Origin: Trichocoleus sp.
GTDB taxonomy: Bacteria; Cyanobacteriota; Cyanobacteriia; Elainellales; Elainellaceae
Direction: 5' to 3'
Length of the DNA: 64,000 nucleotides
Assembly: GCA_036702865.1 (NCBI GenBank)
Contig: DATNQD010000043.1
Coordinates: forward strand, 30,715-94,714
Shown: positions 1 to 8,188 of the stretch, piece after piece
Numbering within the stretch: the stretch's first letter is position 1
Layout: the number at the start of each line of letters is the position of its first letter
Notes under the pieces: model-generated
Database searches by the model: none
What the model saw: only the letters and a program-made list of their open reading frames with translations
Told to the model about the DNA's origin: nothing
Program-made: the position numbers and the translations under genes

Positions 1-1
1 T

Positions 2-829
2 TTGGTGCAGGGCGACACAACCACGGCTTTTGCCGCAGCAATGGCAGCTTTCTATCAAAAAATTCCGGTAGGACATGTTGAAGCCGGACTTCGCACCAAC
101 GAACTGTTTAACCCCTACCCCGAAGAAGCCAACCGCCGCCTCATTTCTCAGGTGACTCAGCTTCACTTTGCCCCAACGGCTCTCTCAGTCCAGCATCTAG
201 AGCGATCGGGCGTGCTTGGCAAAATTTATCTGACCGGAAATACCGTTATTGATGCGCTGTTAACGGTTGCCGATCGTCATCCGGCTTGTGAAATTCCGGG
301 GCTTGATTGGCAAAACTATCGCGTCATTCTGGCAACTGTGCATCGACGCGAAAACTGGGGTGAACCTTTGCAAGACATTGCCACAGGCTTTTTGCGCATA
401 CTAGAAAAGTTTCCCGATACAGCTCTGCTGCTGCCCCTCCACCGTAACCCCACTGTGCGCGACCCGCTCCAGGCAATTTTAGGCGATCATCCCAGGGTCT
501 TCCTAACTGAGCCATTAGATTACGCTGAGCTGGTGGGAGCAATTCAACGCGCCACTTTGCTGCTGACTGATTCTGGCGGACTGCAAGAAGAAGCACCGAG
601 CCTGGGCAAACCTGTCTTAGTGCTACGCGAAACCACCGAACGCCCGGAAGCGATCGACGCGGGCACCGCCAAGCTAATTGGCACTAACTCCGATCATATT
701 CTGGCGGCGGCGGCTGAGCTACTGAGCGATCCGGAGGCTTATCGCATCATGGCAACTGCCGCAAATCCATTTGGTGATGGGCAAGCTGCCGAACGGATCT
801 TGGAAGCCGTCATCGCCTACTTTCAGTGA
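2..829 (+). CDS. wecB: UDP-N-acetylglucosamine 2-epimerase (non-hydrolysing), 5' end outside window
   Basis: Interconverts UDP-GlcNAc and UDP-ManNAc in the cytoplasm, supplying ManNAc-type sugars for envelope polysaccharides. The frame is open to the left edge. The 275 visible residues correspond to the C-terminal three quarters of a family usually about 370-380 residues long, so roughly 100 N-terminal residues are missing. Visible family motifs are GDTTTAF near residue 4, GHVEAGLRT at 24-32, HRREN at 114-118, DSGGLQEEAP at 190-199 and RETTERPE at 209-216, covering the active-site cleft and UDP-binding residues. The TTG at position 2 is an internal leucine codon and not a start. The stop lies 3 bases from the end of the convergent NUDIX gene, where the motif AGGGCTAGTG is directly repeated. 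The assignment is firm; whether it serves an O-antigen-like or an exopolysaccharide pathway cannot be told here. Confidence 0.93.
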   Translation: MVQGDTTTAFAAAMAAFYQKIPVGHVEAGLRTNELFNPYPEEANRRLISQVTQLHFAPTALSVQHLERSGVLGKIYLTGNTVIDALLTVADRHPACEIPGLDWQNYRVILATVHRRENWGEPLQDIATGFLRILEKFPDTALLLPLHRNPTVRDPLQAILGDHPRVFLTEPLDYAELVGAIQRATLLLTDSGGLQEEAPSLGKPVLVLRETTERPEAIDAGTAKLIGTNSDHILAAAAELLSDPEAYRIMATAANPFGDGQAAERILEAVIAYFQ

Positions 830-832
830 GGG

Positions 833-1315
833 CTAGTGAGGGCTAGTGAAGGCAGAGACCTGTCGTTCCACCTGATTCAGCAATTGCTTTAACTCCGATC
901 GCTTCACGCGCTTGATGGCTTGTGGCAAAGTTAGCCATTGTCGTTTGCGGTTTTTTGCTTCTTGCCAATCATCCAGAACCGTCTCAACTTCCATTAAAAA
1001 CACTTCAACCTGGAACGGCAAACCCCACTTGCGCCGCTGATAAACGCCGATCGATGGCTGATGCACTGCTCCAGTGATGCCTGCTTCCTCCCAGGCTTCT
1101 TTGGCGGCTGAATCGGCGGCTGTCATCAAGGGCTCAACCCAGCCTTTGGGAATGCCCCAATTTTTACCTTTAGAAGAGGTAACGAGCAAAACTTCAATTT
1201 GTCGATCGCGGATGCGATAGGGAATCACGCCAGACTGATGAATCACGGGGCATAACAGGGGGTAGATGATAGGTGACAGAAAACAGGGGAAATCAACGAG
1301 TAAGATCCCTGTCAT
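833..1315 (-). CDS. NUDIX hydrolase
   Basis: A cytoplasmic pyrophosphohydrolase-type protein that would act on a nucleoside diphosphate linked to another group; the substrate is unknown. The NUDIX box runs from GWVEP to EEAGI at about residues 77-99. The helix residues KEAWEEAG are intact. The first conserved Glu of the classical box (Gx5E) reads Met and the usual Arg reads Lys, a pattern shared with diphosphoinositol-polyphosphate-type NUDIX proteins annotated in proteobacteria. The first 23 residues are hydrophobic and poorly conserved-looking, and no Shine-Dalgarno precedes the ATG. A GTG at 1246 would give a 137-residue protein beginning VIHQSGVIPYR, which fits the fold better. It converges on the wecB gene with a 3-base gap. 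Family is confident; start and substrate are not. Confidence 0.8.
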   Translation of the reverse strand: MTGILLVDFPCFLSPIIYPLLCPVIHQSGVIPYRIRDRQIEVLLVTSSKGKNWGIPKGWVEPLMTAADSAAKEAWEEAGITGAVHQPSIGVYQRRKWGLPFQVEVFLMEVETVLDDWQEAKNRKRQWLTLPQAIKRVKRSELKQLLNQVERQVSAFTSPH

Positions 1316-1441
1316 TTGGGCATTTTGTCGGTCAAGCTATCGCGTTTGAAGACACTAGCTTTAGTTATAACTAATCTCCAGATTCAAGCAATGGAGATTT
1401 CTTTAAACTTGGCAAGAGTTTTACAGTTTTGAGCGATCGTT

Positions 1442-1990
1442 CTAAGGCTCGATGCGTTTAAAGAAAACAACTGTGTCTTTTAGCTCCCCTGTTGGCAAAC
1501 AGGCATAGCCTGGGATCACGCCAACCCGACAATAGCCGAGCGAATGATAAAGCCGTTCAGCCACGGTGCCTGCTAATGTATCAAGGGTCAGCAGCGTGCG
1601 ATCCTGTTGCTTTGCCAGGGTTTCGAGCTGCAGCAGCAGTGCCTTGGCAATTCCTCTTTGGCGGGCAGTTTGATGCACCAATAGTTTTGCAACTTCGGCG
1701 CGGTGAGGCTGGTTGGGGGGAGTTGCCAAATGCAATTGGACAGTTCCGACTGCGCGATCGTTGAGCAATGCAACCAGGAGAATGATTTGTTGAGCCGCAA
1801 TTTTAGGCAGCAAACTAGACCAGTAAGCCAGTGCCTCTGTCTCGGTGAAGGGCGACATAAAACTCACTGATGCCCCGCTTGCAACTGCATCAACCAGGAT
1901 CTCTGCCAGTTCGGGCAGACGGGCTGTTGCTTCTGTCACATCCAGTTGCACAATCTGGTGGGAATTGTCAGCGCGATCGGCAGTCAACAT
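1442..1990 (-). CDS. GNAT family N-acetyltransferase
   Basis: Transfers an acetyl group from acetyl-CoA to an unidentified amine. The protein is 182 residues. The acetyl-CoA-binding motif A is seen as RQRGIAKALLLQLE near residues 110-123, following the beta4 segment AEVAKLLVH. The C-terminal ERLYHSLGYCRVGVIPGY resembles the usual motif B with its conserved Tyr. The N-terminal 15 residues may be an extension. It is transcribed in the same direction as the small gene at 2006-2269, 15 bases away, so the two could be co-transcribed. The molecular function is credible from the motif and the fold-length match; no substrate can be inferred. Confidence 0.8.
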   Translation of the reverse strand: MLTADRADNSHQIVQLDVTEATARLPELAEILVDAVASGASVSFMSPFTETEALAYWSSLLPKIAAQQIILLVALLNDRAVGTVQLHLATPPNQPHRAEVAKLLVHQTARQRGIAKALLLQLETLAKQQDRTLLTLDTLAGTVAERLYHSLGYCRVGVIPGYACLPTGELKDTVVFFKRIEP

Positions 1991-2005
1991 TTGCGAAAGA
2001 AGGTG

Positions 2006-2269
2006 CTAGAGAAGAGTTCCAAGGGTTTGAATGAGCTGATCGAGATGTGCCTCACAAAAGACTTCTGCCTGTCGCAGAGGCATCCCCCTGGCAATTGCAT
2101 AAGTCTCAAACGCATTGTAGATCATGGCTTGTGCAATTTCTCGCTCCTCCTGCCCAATTGCCCAGCGATATTCGATGTAGCCGCGAATCATCAGGCTGAC
2201 CAATTGGCTTTCTTGTCGCAGATCTGCCAAAAGCTGATCGGCGATCGGATGAGATGAAAATGAATCCAT
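2006..2269 (-). CDS. small conserved-looking protein of unknown function (87 aa)
   Basis: I do not recognise the family. The 87-residue product starting at the ATG at 2269 is a soluble, mostly helical protein (SHPIADQLLADLRQESQLVS at the N-terminus). The reading frame stays open upstream to 2476, which would add 69 residues (LSLRFLGLSAFQYKR and similar) of low-complexity, non-protein-like character and would run to the start of the divergent gene, so the short start is preferred. No clear Shine-Dalgarno is visible. It lies 15 bases upstream of the GNAT gene on the same strand. A regulatory partner or a stand-alone helical protein are both possible. Confidence 0.55.
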   Translation of the reverse strand: MDSFSSHPIADQLLADLRQESQLVSLMIRGYIEYRWAIGQEEREIAQAMIYNAFETYAIARGMPLRQAEVFCEAHLDQLIQTLGTLL

Positions 2270-2477
2270 AAGGTCAATTTTAAAGGTTTCTGGGGTGGGC
2301 GATCGACCCAGATGCAGAGCAGCCGCCAGAAACTCGATAAATATAGTACGCTTATACTGAAACGCAGACAAGCCCAAAAACCGTAAGCTTAAAGAAGCTC
2401 TGGTCGGGCAAGCAGTCCACCCGGATATCAAATTTTTCGCCAATCTCACCCCATGTGATTCTTGTTGAGGAGACAAA

Positions 2478-3053
2478 ATGGTTGCTTATACTCTTCCTGA
2501 ATGCCCAGACCTGATTATCTCAATTCGCGGCAAAGACTCCGAAAAGTCTCGTAAGCAGGCAATGGAGCAGCTTCATCAAATGATGGAGGATGACGAAATT
2601 CCAGCCGATTCATTTCCGAACGGCGTGAGCTTTGCTGATTTTATTGAAGTGGACAGTAGCAAACTGGCGTCCCCTAAAGCTGCTGACGACAACAACGAAG
2701 TGCTTCAGGCAGTCCAAACCCTCTCTAACCTGGCACTTTTGAAGATTGACCTGGAAAAAGATCGTCAGGCGGCTCTAGAAATTTACGAAGTCATCAATCG
2801 ACTCCTGTTCAGTGACAACTCGATCGAAGAAGAAGAGATCGATCGGCTCAAGCAGGGCTTCAAAACGCTAAAGATCTTTGCCCAAAATCATGTCAAGCTT
2901 CAGTCTGCCTTACCTCAGGCGGAAGTTGCCCGTGATCTGCTGAATCAGGCACTTTATGGAGAGGCAGGATTATCTGCACAGCGTTCTGAGAAAACGGATA
3001 GCTCAAAGGCTGCATCAAAAGCCGAGAAGAATGGGCAGACGGCTGTCGGTTAA
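2478..3053 (+). CDS. conserved cyanobacterial hypothetical protein (191 aa)
   Basis: The start is well supported: GAGGAGA lies 5 bases before the ATG at 2478. The product is acidic and soluble, with no signal peptide or membrane segment. It has an N-terminal alpha/beta part (YTLPECPDLIISIRGKDSEK, about 4-23), a negatively charged stretch around DDEIPADSF, a helical centre (about 75-160) and a low-complexity Ser/Ala/Lys tail after residue 165 (SEKTDSSKAASKAEK). It is divergent from the 2006-2269 gene, sharing a 208-base promoter region. Function unknown; I recognise no catalytic motif. Confidence 0.75.
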   Translation: MVAYTLPECPDLIISIRGKDSEKSRKQAMEQLHQMMEDDEIPADSFPNGVSFADFIEVDSSKLASPKAADDNNEVLQAVQTLSNLALLKIDLEKDRQAALEIYEVINRLLFSDNSIEEEEIDRLKQGFKTLKIFAQNHVKLQSALPQAEVARDLLNQALYGEAGLSAQRSEKTDSSKAASKAEKNGQTAVG

Positions 3054-3122
3054 GGGAAAAAACAGCTAAGGCAAAAAATCTAGACTCATGCCGCTGCTCA
3101 ACGAATTTACTCAATCAATAAA

Positions 3123-3152
3123 GGGATGTCCCGATAGAAACAGGAACATCCC
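3123..3152. terminator. candidate hairpin between convergent genes
   Basis: GGGATGT (3123-3129) and ACATCCC (3146-3152) form a perfect 7-bp stem with a 16-base loop. It sits between the convergent genes ending at 3053 and 3200. On the minus strand the stem is followed by TTTATTGATTG, a weak T-rich tract, so it best serves the minus-strand gene. On the plus strand there is no T run. Experimental support would be needed to call it a terminator. Confidence 0.4.
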
Positions 3153-3199
3153 CAAGTTTGAGTATCACTTACCCTTGATGCTGACCCAACCAGCAGATT

Positions 3200-3613
3200 T
3201 TATCGCTGACTTGTCGTGGAGGAAATTGAGCCGTTGTACTCTAGCTCCACTGCACCTGTGTCTAAGTTGACGATCGCCACTGTTCTCACCGTCGGTGACA
3301 CATAGCCTGGTGCTCCCCCATCAAAGCTGAAGGTTACAGTACCATCCCCATTTTCTGTAAAAGGGGCTTCAGCCGCAGGACCATGCATTGCCGCTTCTGC
3401 TCGGTAGTAATTTAAGCCGCCATTGGCTTTTTCTGCTGCTTGTCGCGCCAAATTCTTAGCCCGATTCAGTTGCCCTGATTGTTGCGCTGATTCTGTAATT
3501 GAAAGTGAAAGGCTATTCTCTGGGGTAATCGTCAACTGTGCCATTCCCTGCTGGGCACTGACTGCGATCGTCCCCAGGCTCAATCCCACAAGCAGCCAGA
3601 TTTTGTGATTCAT
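3200..3613 (-). CDS. small exported protein of unknown function (137 aa)
   Basis: The product begins with a classical Sec signal peptide: MNHK, then the hydrophobic core IWLLVGLSLGTIAVSA, then a likely cleavage near AQQGMA/QL around residue 25. The mature part of about 112 residues has a Gln/Ala/Asn-rich helical stretch (SAQQSGQLNRAKNLARQAAE) followed by beta-rich sequence (GDGTVTFSFDGG, TVRTVAIVNLDTGAVELEYN) that could be a small beta-sandwich. GGAG-like sequence (AGGAGATG) precedes the ATG. I recognise no named family. Likely periplasmic or secreted. The gene stands alone, convergent with the gene ending at 3053. Confidence 0.72.
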   Translation of the reverse strand: MNHKIWLLVGLSLGTIAVSAQQGMAQLTITPENSLSLSITESAQQSGQLNRAKNLARQAAEKANGGLNYYRAEAAMHGPAAEAPFTENGDGTVTFSFDGGAPGYVSPTVRTVAIVNLDTGAVELEYNGSISSTTSQR

Positions 3614-4217
3614 TTCAGTTCATCTCCTTACAAGGCAACCCCAACCTAAAGGATGATTGATCTAAATGCCTACCCTAATGGAGTAAGTTAACGGAAAGAT
3701 TAATGATTTTATGCCATAGGCGCATTAGATTTACGAAAGGTTTACAGCAGCGCTAGAAGATCGCTTGAGTCTCTAAAAAAAACTGTTCTGGTTACAGCGA
3801 TAAGATTCGATCGAATATTGAATTCGTCTAACTAAACCAACAATTATCAGATCAACTTTGCAGCCAGTTTTGAAACAAAATAGTAATCATAAATAACTCA
3901 ATATAGACTGAATTTTGCCTACAAATGTTCCGCAATTGCTTTACGAATATGAGTCGATCTCAAATGTAATTTAAATGATGCACAGAATATAGTGGCACTT
4001 TGCGATCGATGCTGGCTATCGACTCATGCCATTTTGCAACAATACTTTGAGTCTGTCAGCAGTCTGTCAGAAGCCTGTCAGAAAACCTTAAGCCTGGAGA
4101 ACGGCCTCGAAACCTTGCCTCCTAATCTCCTAACTCCTGCCCTACCTGTGCCGACTTGCCCTAAACCAACTACTATTTATCAGGAAAGTTACTTGCATCA
4201 CAGAATCAAGGGTCGTT
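3614..4217. other. 604-base intergenic region between divergent genes
   Basis: AT-rich to about 3990, then of mixed composition. It must hold the promoters for the exported protein (minus) and the M15 peptidase (plus). The only ordered signal is the triple CTGTCAG repeat at 4053-4081. A pyrimidine-rich stretch (CCTCCTAATCTCCTAACTCC) follows. An open frame at 3992-4264 overlaps the peptidase gene and looks like chance. Confidence 0.6.
4053..4081 (+). promoter_or_regulatory. three CTGTCAG direct repeats at 11-bp spacing (Pho-box-like)
   Basis: CTGTCAG occurs at 4053-4059, 4064-4070 and 4075-4081, exactly 11 bp apart with 4-bp spacers, so all copies lie on one face of the helix. The E. coli PhoB box is built from CTGTCAT repeats at the same spacing; cyanobacterial SphR boxes also use tandem repeats with an 11-bp period but with a more AT-rich core. 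The array lies 137 bp before the M15 peptidase start. A response-regulator operator is a reasonable inference but unproven. Confidence 0.4.
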
Positions 4218-5885
4218 ATGGCAGGATTGAACCCAGAGCAGCGCAACTACTACTATCTTCTTGAAGCCGCCCGCACCGGGATTCATAAACCAGTTTTGGC
4301 AGCGTTGTATCTGGCGCAGCGTCGCCCTAATCTAGAAGATGGAGAAGTCGGATTAGGGATTTCGCCTGCCAACCGGATTCCCTTAGAGCAAGTGAATTCT
4401 TTTCCAGAGCAGGTGCAGTTTGCCGCAAATAGCATTCGCAGCATTACCGATCGCCTCACAGGACAAGGCTGGAAGAGTGCCGATATTTGGAGCAACGAGG
4501 CAGGACGCTACACCGATCGCTTCCTCCAGGCGGTTGCAGCAGGCTATATGCCACCTGTGAGTGACCTGACGGTAGCACGTTTAGAGGCTTGCAGTTTCGA
4601 GACGTTAGCTCAAGCCTATGTTGAGGATTTGACGATCGATTACAAAGCTGGAGGCTTACCCCAGAATCTAGATTATCTTGACCCAGCCCTGCTGCAATTT
4701 GCTGAACGGTTGCCCCGCTACTATTTGGGATTGGGCTATCAGCGAGATGCCATACTCGAAACACTGCGAATTTGGCGAAAACTAAACAACCGAGTGATGG
4801 CAGTCGCCTCACTGATGCGGCTACCCGAAACCGATCCAAGTCTCAATACGCTGGATGAAATCCGTCTTGATCAACCGCTGATCCAGTTCGTACAGCAGAT
4901 CTCGCCCTTCTACAATGGCTACCCCTACCAGCGCGAAGCATTGATCCGGCTGACCCAACTTTGGCGACAGTTAGACTCTCGTGAAGAAGCGATCGCTTCC
5001 CTGCAAAATAATCCTTCGGCTGAAACCAATATTCAAATTATTGATCCGGCTCTCGTTGCGTTTGTCCAGCGTATACCGCAGTTTTACCAGAGTCGCGGCG
5101 ATCAGCGTAATGCGCTAACTGAAACTTACCGCGTCTGGAATAGCTTAGATTCTCGTACCACGGTTCTGATCAAACTGGGCATTGATCCACAAATTCTGAC
5201 GGCAAGTAACCCCGATCGCAATGCCTTGGTGAATGCCGCAACGCAACTCGATCGCGCTCTGATTGAGTTTATTAAGCAAATTCCATTTCTTTACCGCGAA
5301 AACGACCAGCAGCGGGAAGCCTTAATTCGTCTGGTACAGCTATGGCGTAATTTTGATAGTCGTGAGAAAGCAGTCCAGTCTCTTCTAGATGATGTGCGAC
5401 GGATGGAACGGGCTCGTCGAGATTCCCCAGATGCTCCACCAAAGCCAGAACCAGCAACCTTACCCCCTCGTCCGCCTCGCTGGACACCAAACAATTTACA
5501 AATGCATGCCTCTATTGTCCCCAATGGCAATTTCACTTGGGCAGAGGCAACCCATGGCGGAACCCGAATGCCGCCCAACCAGGCAACCGTAGACGCGATG
5601 ATCCGCATTGCTACCCTGGCGCAGCAAGCCCGCGATCGAATTGGGCGACCCTTCCGGATTACGAGCTGGTATCGTCCTTCAGAAATTAATCGTGAGGTGG
5701 GTGGAGCTTCCCAAAGTCAGCACATGGTTGGCGATGCGATCGACTTTTACTGTGATGGGCTGACAGGCGATCAAATTTATCGGGCGCTTGATCCCTGGTG
5801 GACGGGAGGCTTAGGGCGCTACAGCAGCTATCCTGACCTTTGCCACATCGATGCGCGCGGTTATCGGGCTCGGTGGATACATTAG
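4218..5885 (+). CDS. M15-type D,D-/L,D-peptidase with four internal helical repeats
   Basis: Probably cleaves peptide cross-links or stems in peptidoglycan. The C-terminal domain (about 429-553) is of the peptidase M15A type: RITSWYRPSEIN, then SQHMVGDAIDFY with zinc ligands H502 and D509, then LCHIDARG with H543. The middle holds four copies of a repeat of about 46 residues (about 154-199, 217-262, 275-320, 343-389) with the consensus hDxALhxFhQxIPxFYxxxxxQREALhRLxQLWRxLDSRExAhxSL. The first 150 residues form another helical domain. A Pro-rich linker (PPKPEPATLPPRPPRW) separates repeats from peptidase. No signal peptide is evident, which is odd for a wall enzyme; export could use a non-classical route. 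The start ATG lacks a strong Shine-Dalgarno. The peptidase call is confident; the repeat domain's role, perhaps glycan binding or self-association, is unknown. Confidence 0.85.
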   Translation: MAGLNPEQRNYYYLLEAARTGIHKPVLAALYLAQRRPNLEDGEVGLGISPANRIPLEQVNSFPEQVQFAANSIRSITDRLTGQGWKSADIWSNEAGRYTDRFLQAVAAGYMPPVSDLTVARLEACSFETLAQAYVEDLTIDYKAGGLPQNLDYLDPALLQFAERLPRYYLGLGYQRDAILETLRIWRKLNNRVMAVASLMRLPETDPSLNTLDEIRLDQPLIQFVQQISPFYNGYPYQREALIRLTQLWRQLDSREEAIASLQNNPSAETNIQIIDPALVAFVQRIPQFYQSRGDQRNALTETYRVWNSLDSRTTVLIKLGIDPQILTASNPDRNALVNAATQLDRALIEFIKQIPFLYRENDQQREALIRLVQLWRNFDSREKAVQSLLDDVRRMERARRDSPDAPPKPEPATLPPRPPRWTPNNLQMHASIVPNGNFTWAEATHGGTRMPPNQATVDAMIRIATLAQQARDRIGRPFRITSWYRPSEINREVGGASQSQHMVGDAIDFYCDGLTGDQIYRALDPWWTGGLGRYSSYPDLCHIDARGYRARWIH

Positions 5886-6135
5886 CGATCGATTAGCGGT
5901 AGTATGATTTAATTATTTCTTTATTTTTCCCTAGCTTCATTTTGCTGTAACGAGTGCGTGAATCCACTAGCCATTTATGTGTTCCTTGTGACAGGATGCT
6001 AGTGGGAAGATTGCGGAATTTTGTTCTTCAGAAGCGATCGATTTTTCCAGCTGATCGAACGCTTTTCCTTCGCATCCGGTGCAGCTACTCATCATTCCAC
6101 TCTCTGTACCCATGCCTTTCGTAAGGAATCTTCAT

Positions 6136-6273
6136 ATGCGACGCGCAACGTTCGATCCTGGCACCCTCTTTACAGCAATTCTGATTGTGCTGACAATTCT
6201 TTTGATTGCCCCAATCAACGCAAACTCAGCTTTGAGCAGACCGATCGAGACTCTCCAATTATTAATTCACTAA
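6136..6273 (+). CDS. candidate 45-residue exported or membrane peptide
   Basis: An ATG at 6136 is preceded by TAAGGAA at 7-base spacing. It encodes 45 residues with a basic start (MRRATFDPG), a strongly hydrophobic core (LFTAILIVLTILLIAP) and an Ala-type cleavage context (INANSA), so it could be a secreted peptide or a single-span membrane protein. It lies 81 bases before the serpin gene in the same orientation. The frame can be extended upstream to 6079 without benefit. Short length and lack of a known family keep confidence low. Confidence 0.35.
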   Translation: MRRATFDPGTLFTAILIVLTILLIAPINANSALSRPIETLQLLIH

Positions 6274-6354
6274 CCTTGCAGGCGTCCTTACCGATAGCAT
6301 GAGATCAATGGCGTCAACTCCTGCGCTCTGATCTCTAACTCCTATTTTTGCTTT

Positions 6355-7623
6355 ATGCTTCGCTCTGTTGCGCGTCGACTGAGGCTTATTCTGTTTGGCG
6401 GTATACTTCTGAGCATTCTGGGTTATCTGGGAATGCAACCTTTGACGAGATTGCTTGCCCAACCTGCTCGACCCAGTGATCCAACTCCAATGGAAGCTGT
6501 CGCGCTCGATTCTCGCCTTGTGGATGCCAACACTCGTTTTGGGTTCAAGCTGTTTGCTCAGGTGTTTCAGCGTGGCGATAAGAATGTGCTGATTTCACCC
6601 GCGAGTGTCGCGATCGTGCTGGGCATGACCCACAACGGTGCCAGTGGACAGACTCAGCATGCAATGCAGCAAACCCTTGCCTTCGAGGGGATGAGTTTAG
6701 AGCAGGTCAATCAAGCCAATCAAGCTTTGCTGTCGCAGATTCAAAATGCAGATGCAGAGGTGACGCTGACGATTGCCAATTCGCTGTGGGCAATGGCAGG
6801 ACTCACGTTTCAGCCGGACTTTGTCCAGCACAATCAAACTTTTTATGCGGCTGATATCACCCAACTCGACTTTAGCCATCCTGATGCAGCCGATCGCATT
6901 AATGCCTGGGTCAACAACAAGACAGCAGGAAAAATTCCCGAAATCGTTGGACAAATCAACCCAAACGATATCTTGTTTTTAATCAACGCCATCTACTTTA
7001 AGGGCAACTGGACAACTCCCTTCAATCCATCCAATACGATCGATCGTCCTTTTCATCTTGCCGATGGCTCGGTTAAATCTCATCCTTTCATGAGTCAGCC
7101 AGGACGCTACAGTTACCTGGAAACCGACCAATTTCAAGCCATTCAGCTCCCCTACGGCAAAAAACGCTGGCAGATGTTGCTCTTTTTGCCCAAACCTAAT
7201 TCTGATCTGACTCGCTTTGCTCAAAGCCTCACTTCTGAAAACTGGCAGACCTGGATGCATCGCTTTATGGTGAGTCCTGGCATAATCCAACTCCCCCGCT
7301 TCCGCCTGGAATATGGGCTTAGCCTGGTTGATGCCCTGAAAGCACTGGGAATGAGCATTGCCTTCGATCCAGATCACGCCGACTTTGCTGCCATGACCGA
7401 TCGCCCTGCCTATATCAGCGAGGTGCAGCACAAAACCTTTATGGAAGTGAACGAAGCCGGAACCGAAGCCGCCGCCGCCACCTCTGTCACAGTCACCACC
7501 CGCGCTGCCCTGCCCCAACCTCCTTTCCAAATGACCGTCGATCGCCCATTTTTCTATGCGATTCAAGACGAAACAACGGGAACGATCTTATTTACGGGAG
7601 CGATCGGGGAGCCAGAAGGGTAA
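6355..7623 (+). CDS. exported inhibitory serpin
   Basis: A serine-protease-inhibitor fold protein of 422 residues. Residues 1-35 carry a basic N-terminus and a hydrophobic segment (LILFGGILLSILGYLGM), so it is exported or tethered to the membrane. The serpin body has FGFKLFAQVF (62-71), NVLISPASVAIVLGM (77-91), FLINAIYFKGNW (208-219) and the C-terminal PFFYAIQDETTGTILFTG. The hinge is EAGTEAAAAT (367-376), with the small residues at P15-P9 needed for loop insertion, so the protein should be inhibitory. Counting from hinge Glu P17 (E367), P1 is R383 and P1' is A384, predicting trypsin-like or Arg-specific cysteine protease targets. Cyanobacterial targets are unknown; protection against external proteases or control of an Arg-specific caspase-like protease are possible. 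Fold assignment is very confident. Confidence 0.95.
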   Translation: MLRSVARRLRLILFGGILLSILGYLGMQPLTRLLAQPARPSDPTPMEAVALDSRLVDANTRFGFKLFAQVFQRGDKNVLISPASVAIVLGMTHNGASGQTQHAMQQTLAFEGMSLEQVNQANQALLSQIQNADAEVTLTIANSLWAMAGLTFQPDFVQHNQTFYAADITQLDFSHPDAADRINAWVNNKTAGKIPEIVGQINPNDILFLINAIYFKGNWTTPFNPSNTIDRPFHLADGSVKSHPFMSQPGRYSYLETDQFQAIQLPYGKKRWQMLLFLPKPNSDLTRFAQSLTSENWQTWMHRFMVSPGIIQLPRFRLEYGLSLVDALKALGMSIAFDPDHADFAAMTDRPAYISEVQHKTFMEVNEAGTEAAAATSVTVTTRAALPQPPFQMTVDRPFFYAIQDETTGTILFTGAIGEPEG

Positions 7624-7705
7624 GGAGGGAAGAGAGCTATCCCTTATTCTGCCTATCATTTACCCCCTGCTATAGCATTAAATAAAGGGCACAGGCTGGA
7701 GAACC

Positions 7706-8056
7706 ATGAACGACGATCGCTATGGGGAGCAAGATCTAAGACGATTGCAGATGTTTTTTTATTTAGTTCCGGTGTTAGGGTTTTTCCCGGCACTTTGGGC
7801 ACTGTATCGGCAGTCAAACAATCGGGAACAGCGGCAGGTCAGTCAGTTGGCAGTGAAGCTGGCATTGGGGTGGCTACTGGGTAATCTGCTGCTGCAAGGG
7901 GGAATACAGATGGCGGATTCGTTGACGTTGCCCTTGCTTATCCTGTCGAGTTTGCTTACTTCAGGTTATTTTCTAGTTAATATTTGGCTGATGGTACGTC
8001 TTTGGCAGCGTAAATCGCTATATCTGCCTGGATTAAGCCGGAAAAACGATCGCTGA
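7706..8056 (+). CDS. small integral membrane protein of unknown function (116 aa)
   Basis: The protein has a short charged N-terminus (MNDDRYGEQDLRRLQ), then hydrophobic segments at about 16-34 (MFFYLVPVLGFFPALWALY), 47-65 (AVKLALGWLLGNLLLQGG) and 72-100 (LTLPLLILSSLLTSGYFLVN continuing to IWLMVRLW), and a basic tail. This suggests three or four membrane spans with the tail inside. GGAG lies 7 bases before the ATG. It sits between the serpin and LCP genes on the same strand. I do not recognise a named family. Confidence 0.65.
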   Translation: MNDDRYGEQDLRRLQMFFYLVPVLGFFPALWALYRQSNNREQRQVSQLAVKLALGWLLGNLLLQGGIQMADSLTLPLLILSSLLTSGYFLVNIWLMVRLWQRKSLYLPGLSRKNDR

Positions 8057-8188
8057 TTGAAATTGAAGATTTTTTGGTCAATATTTTGATCAGCATTGGT
8101 GATCTTCTTCTAGAATTGGGTCATTCTGCTGCCGGGTCAGCGATCGTTGCGCTAAATCTGGTAATTGATTGAGTGTGTGAGGAAATTT

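Noticed and set aside
324..596. 90-codon minus-strand frame inside the epimerase gene
   Set aside because: Antisense shadow of a well-conserved coding region.
3992..4264. 90-codon plus-strand frame before the M15 peptidase
   Set aside because: It overlaps the well-supported peptidase start, has no Shine-Dalgarno, and its composition is low-complexity; the CTGTCAG repeats in it look regulatory.
6021..6302. 93-codon frame overlapping the 45-residue peptide
   Set aside because: Different frame, Ser/Phe/Arg-rich shadow sequence without a start signal.
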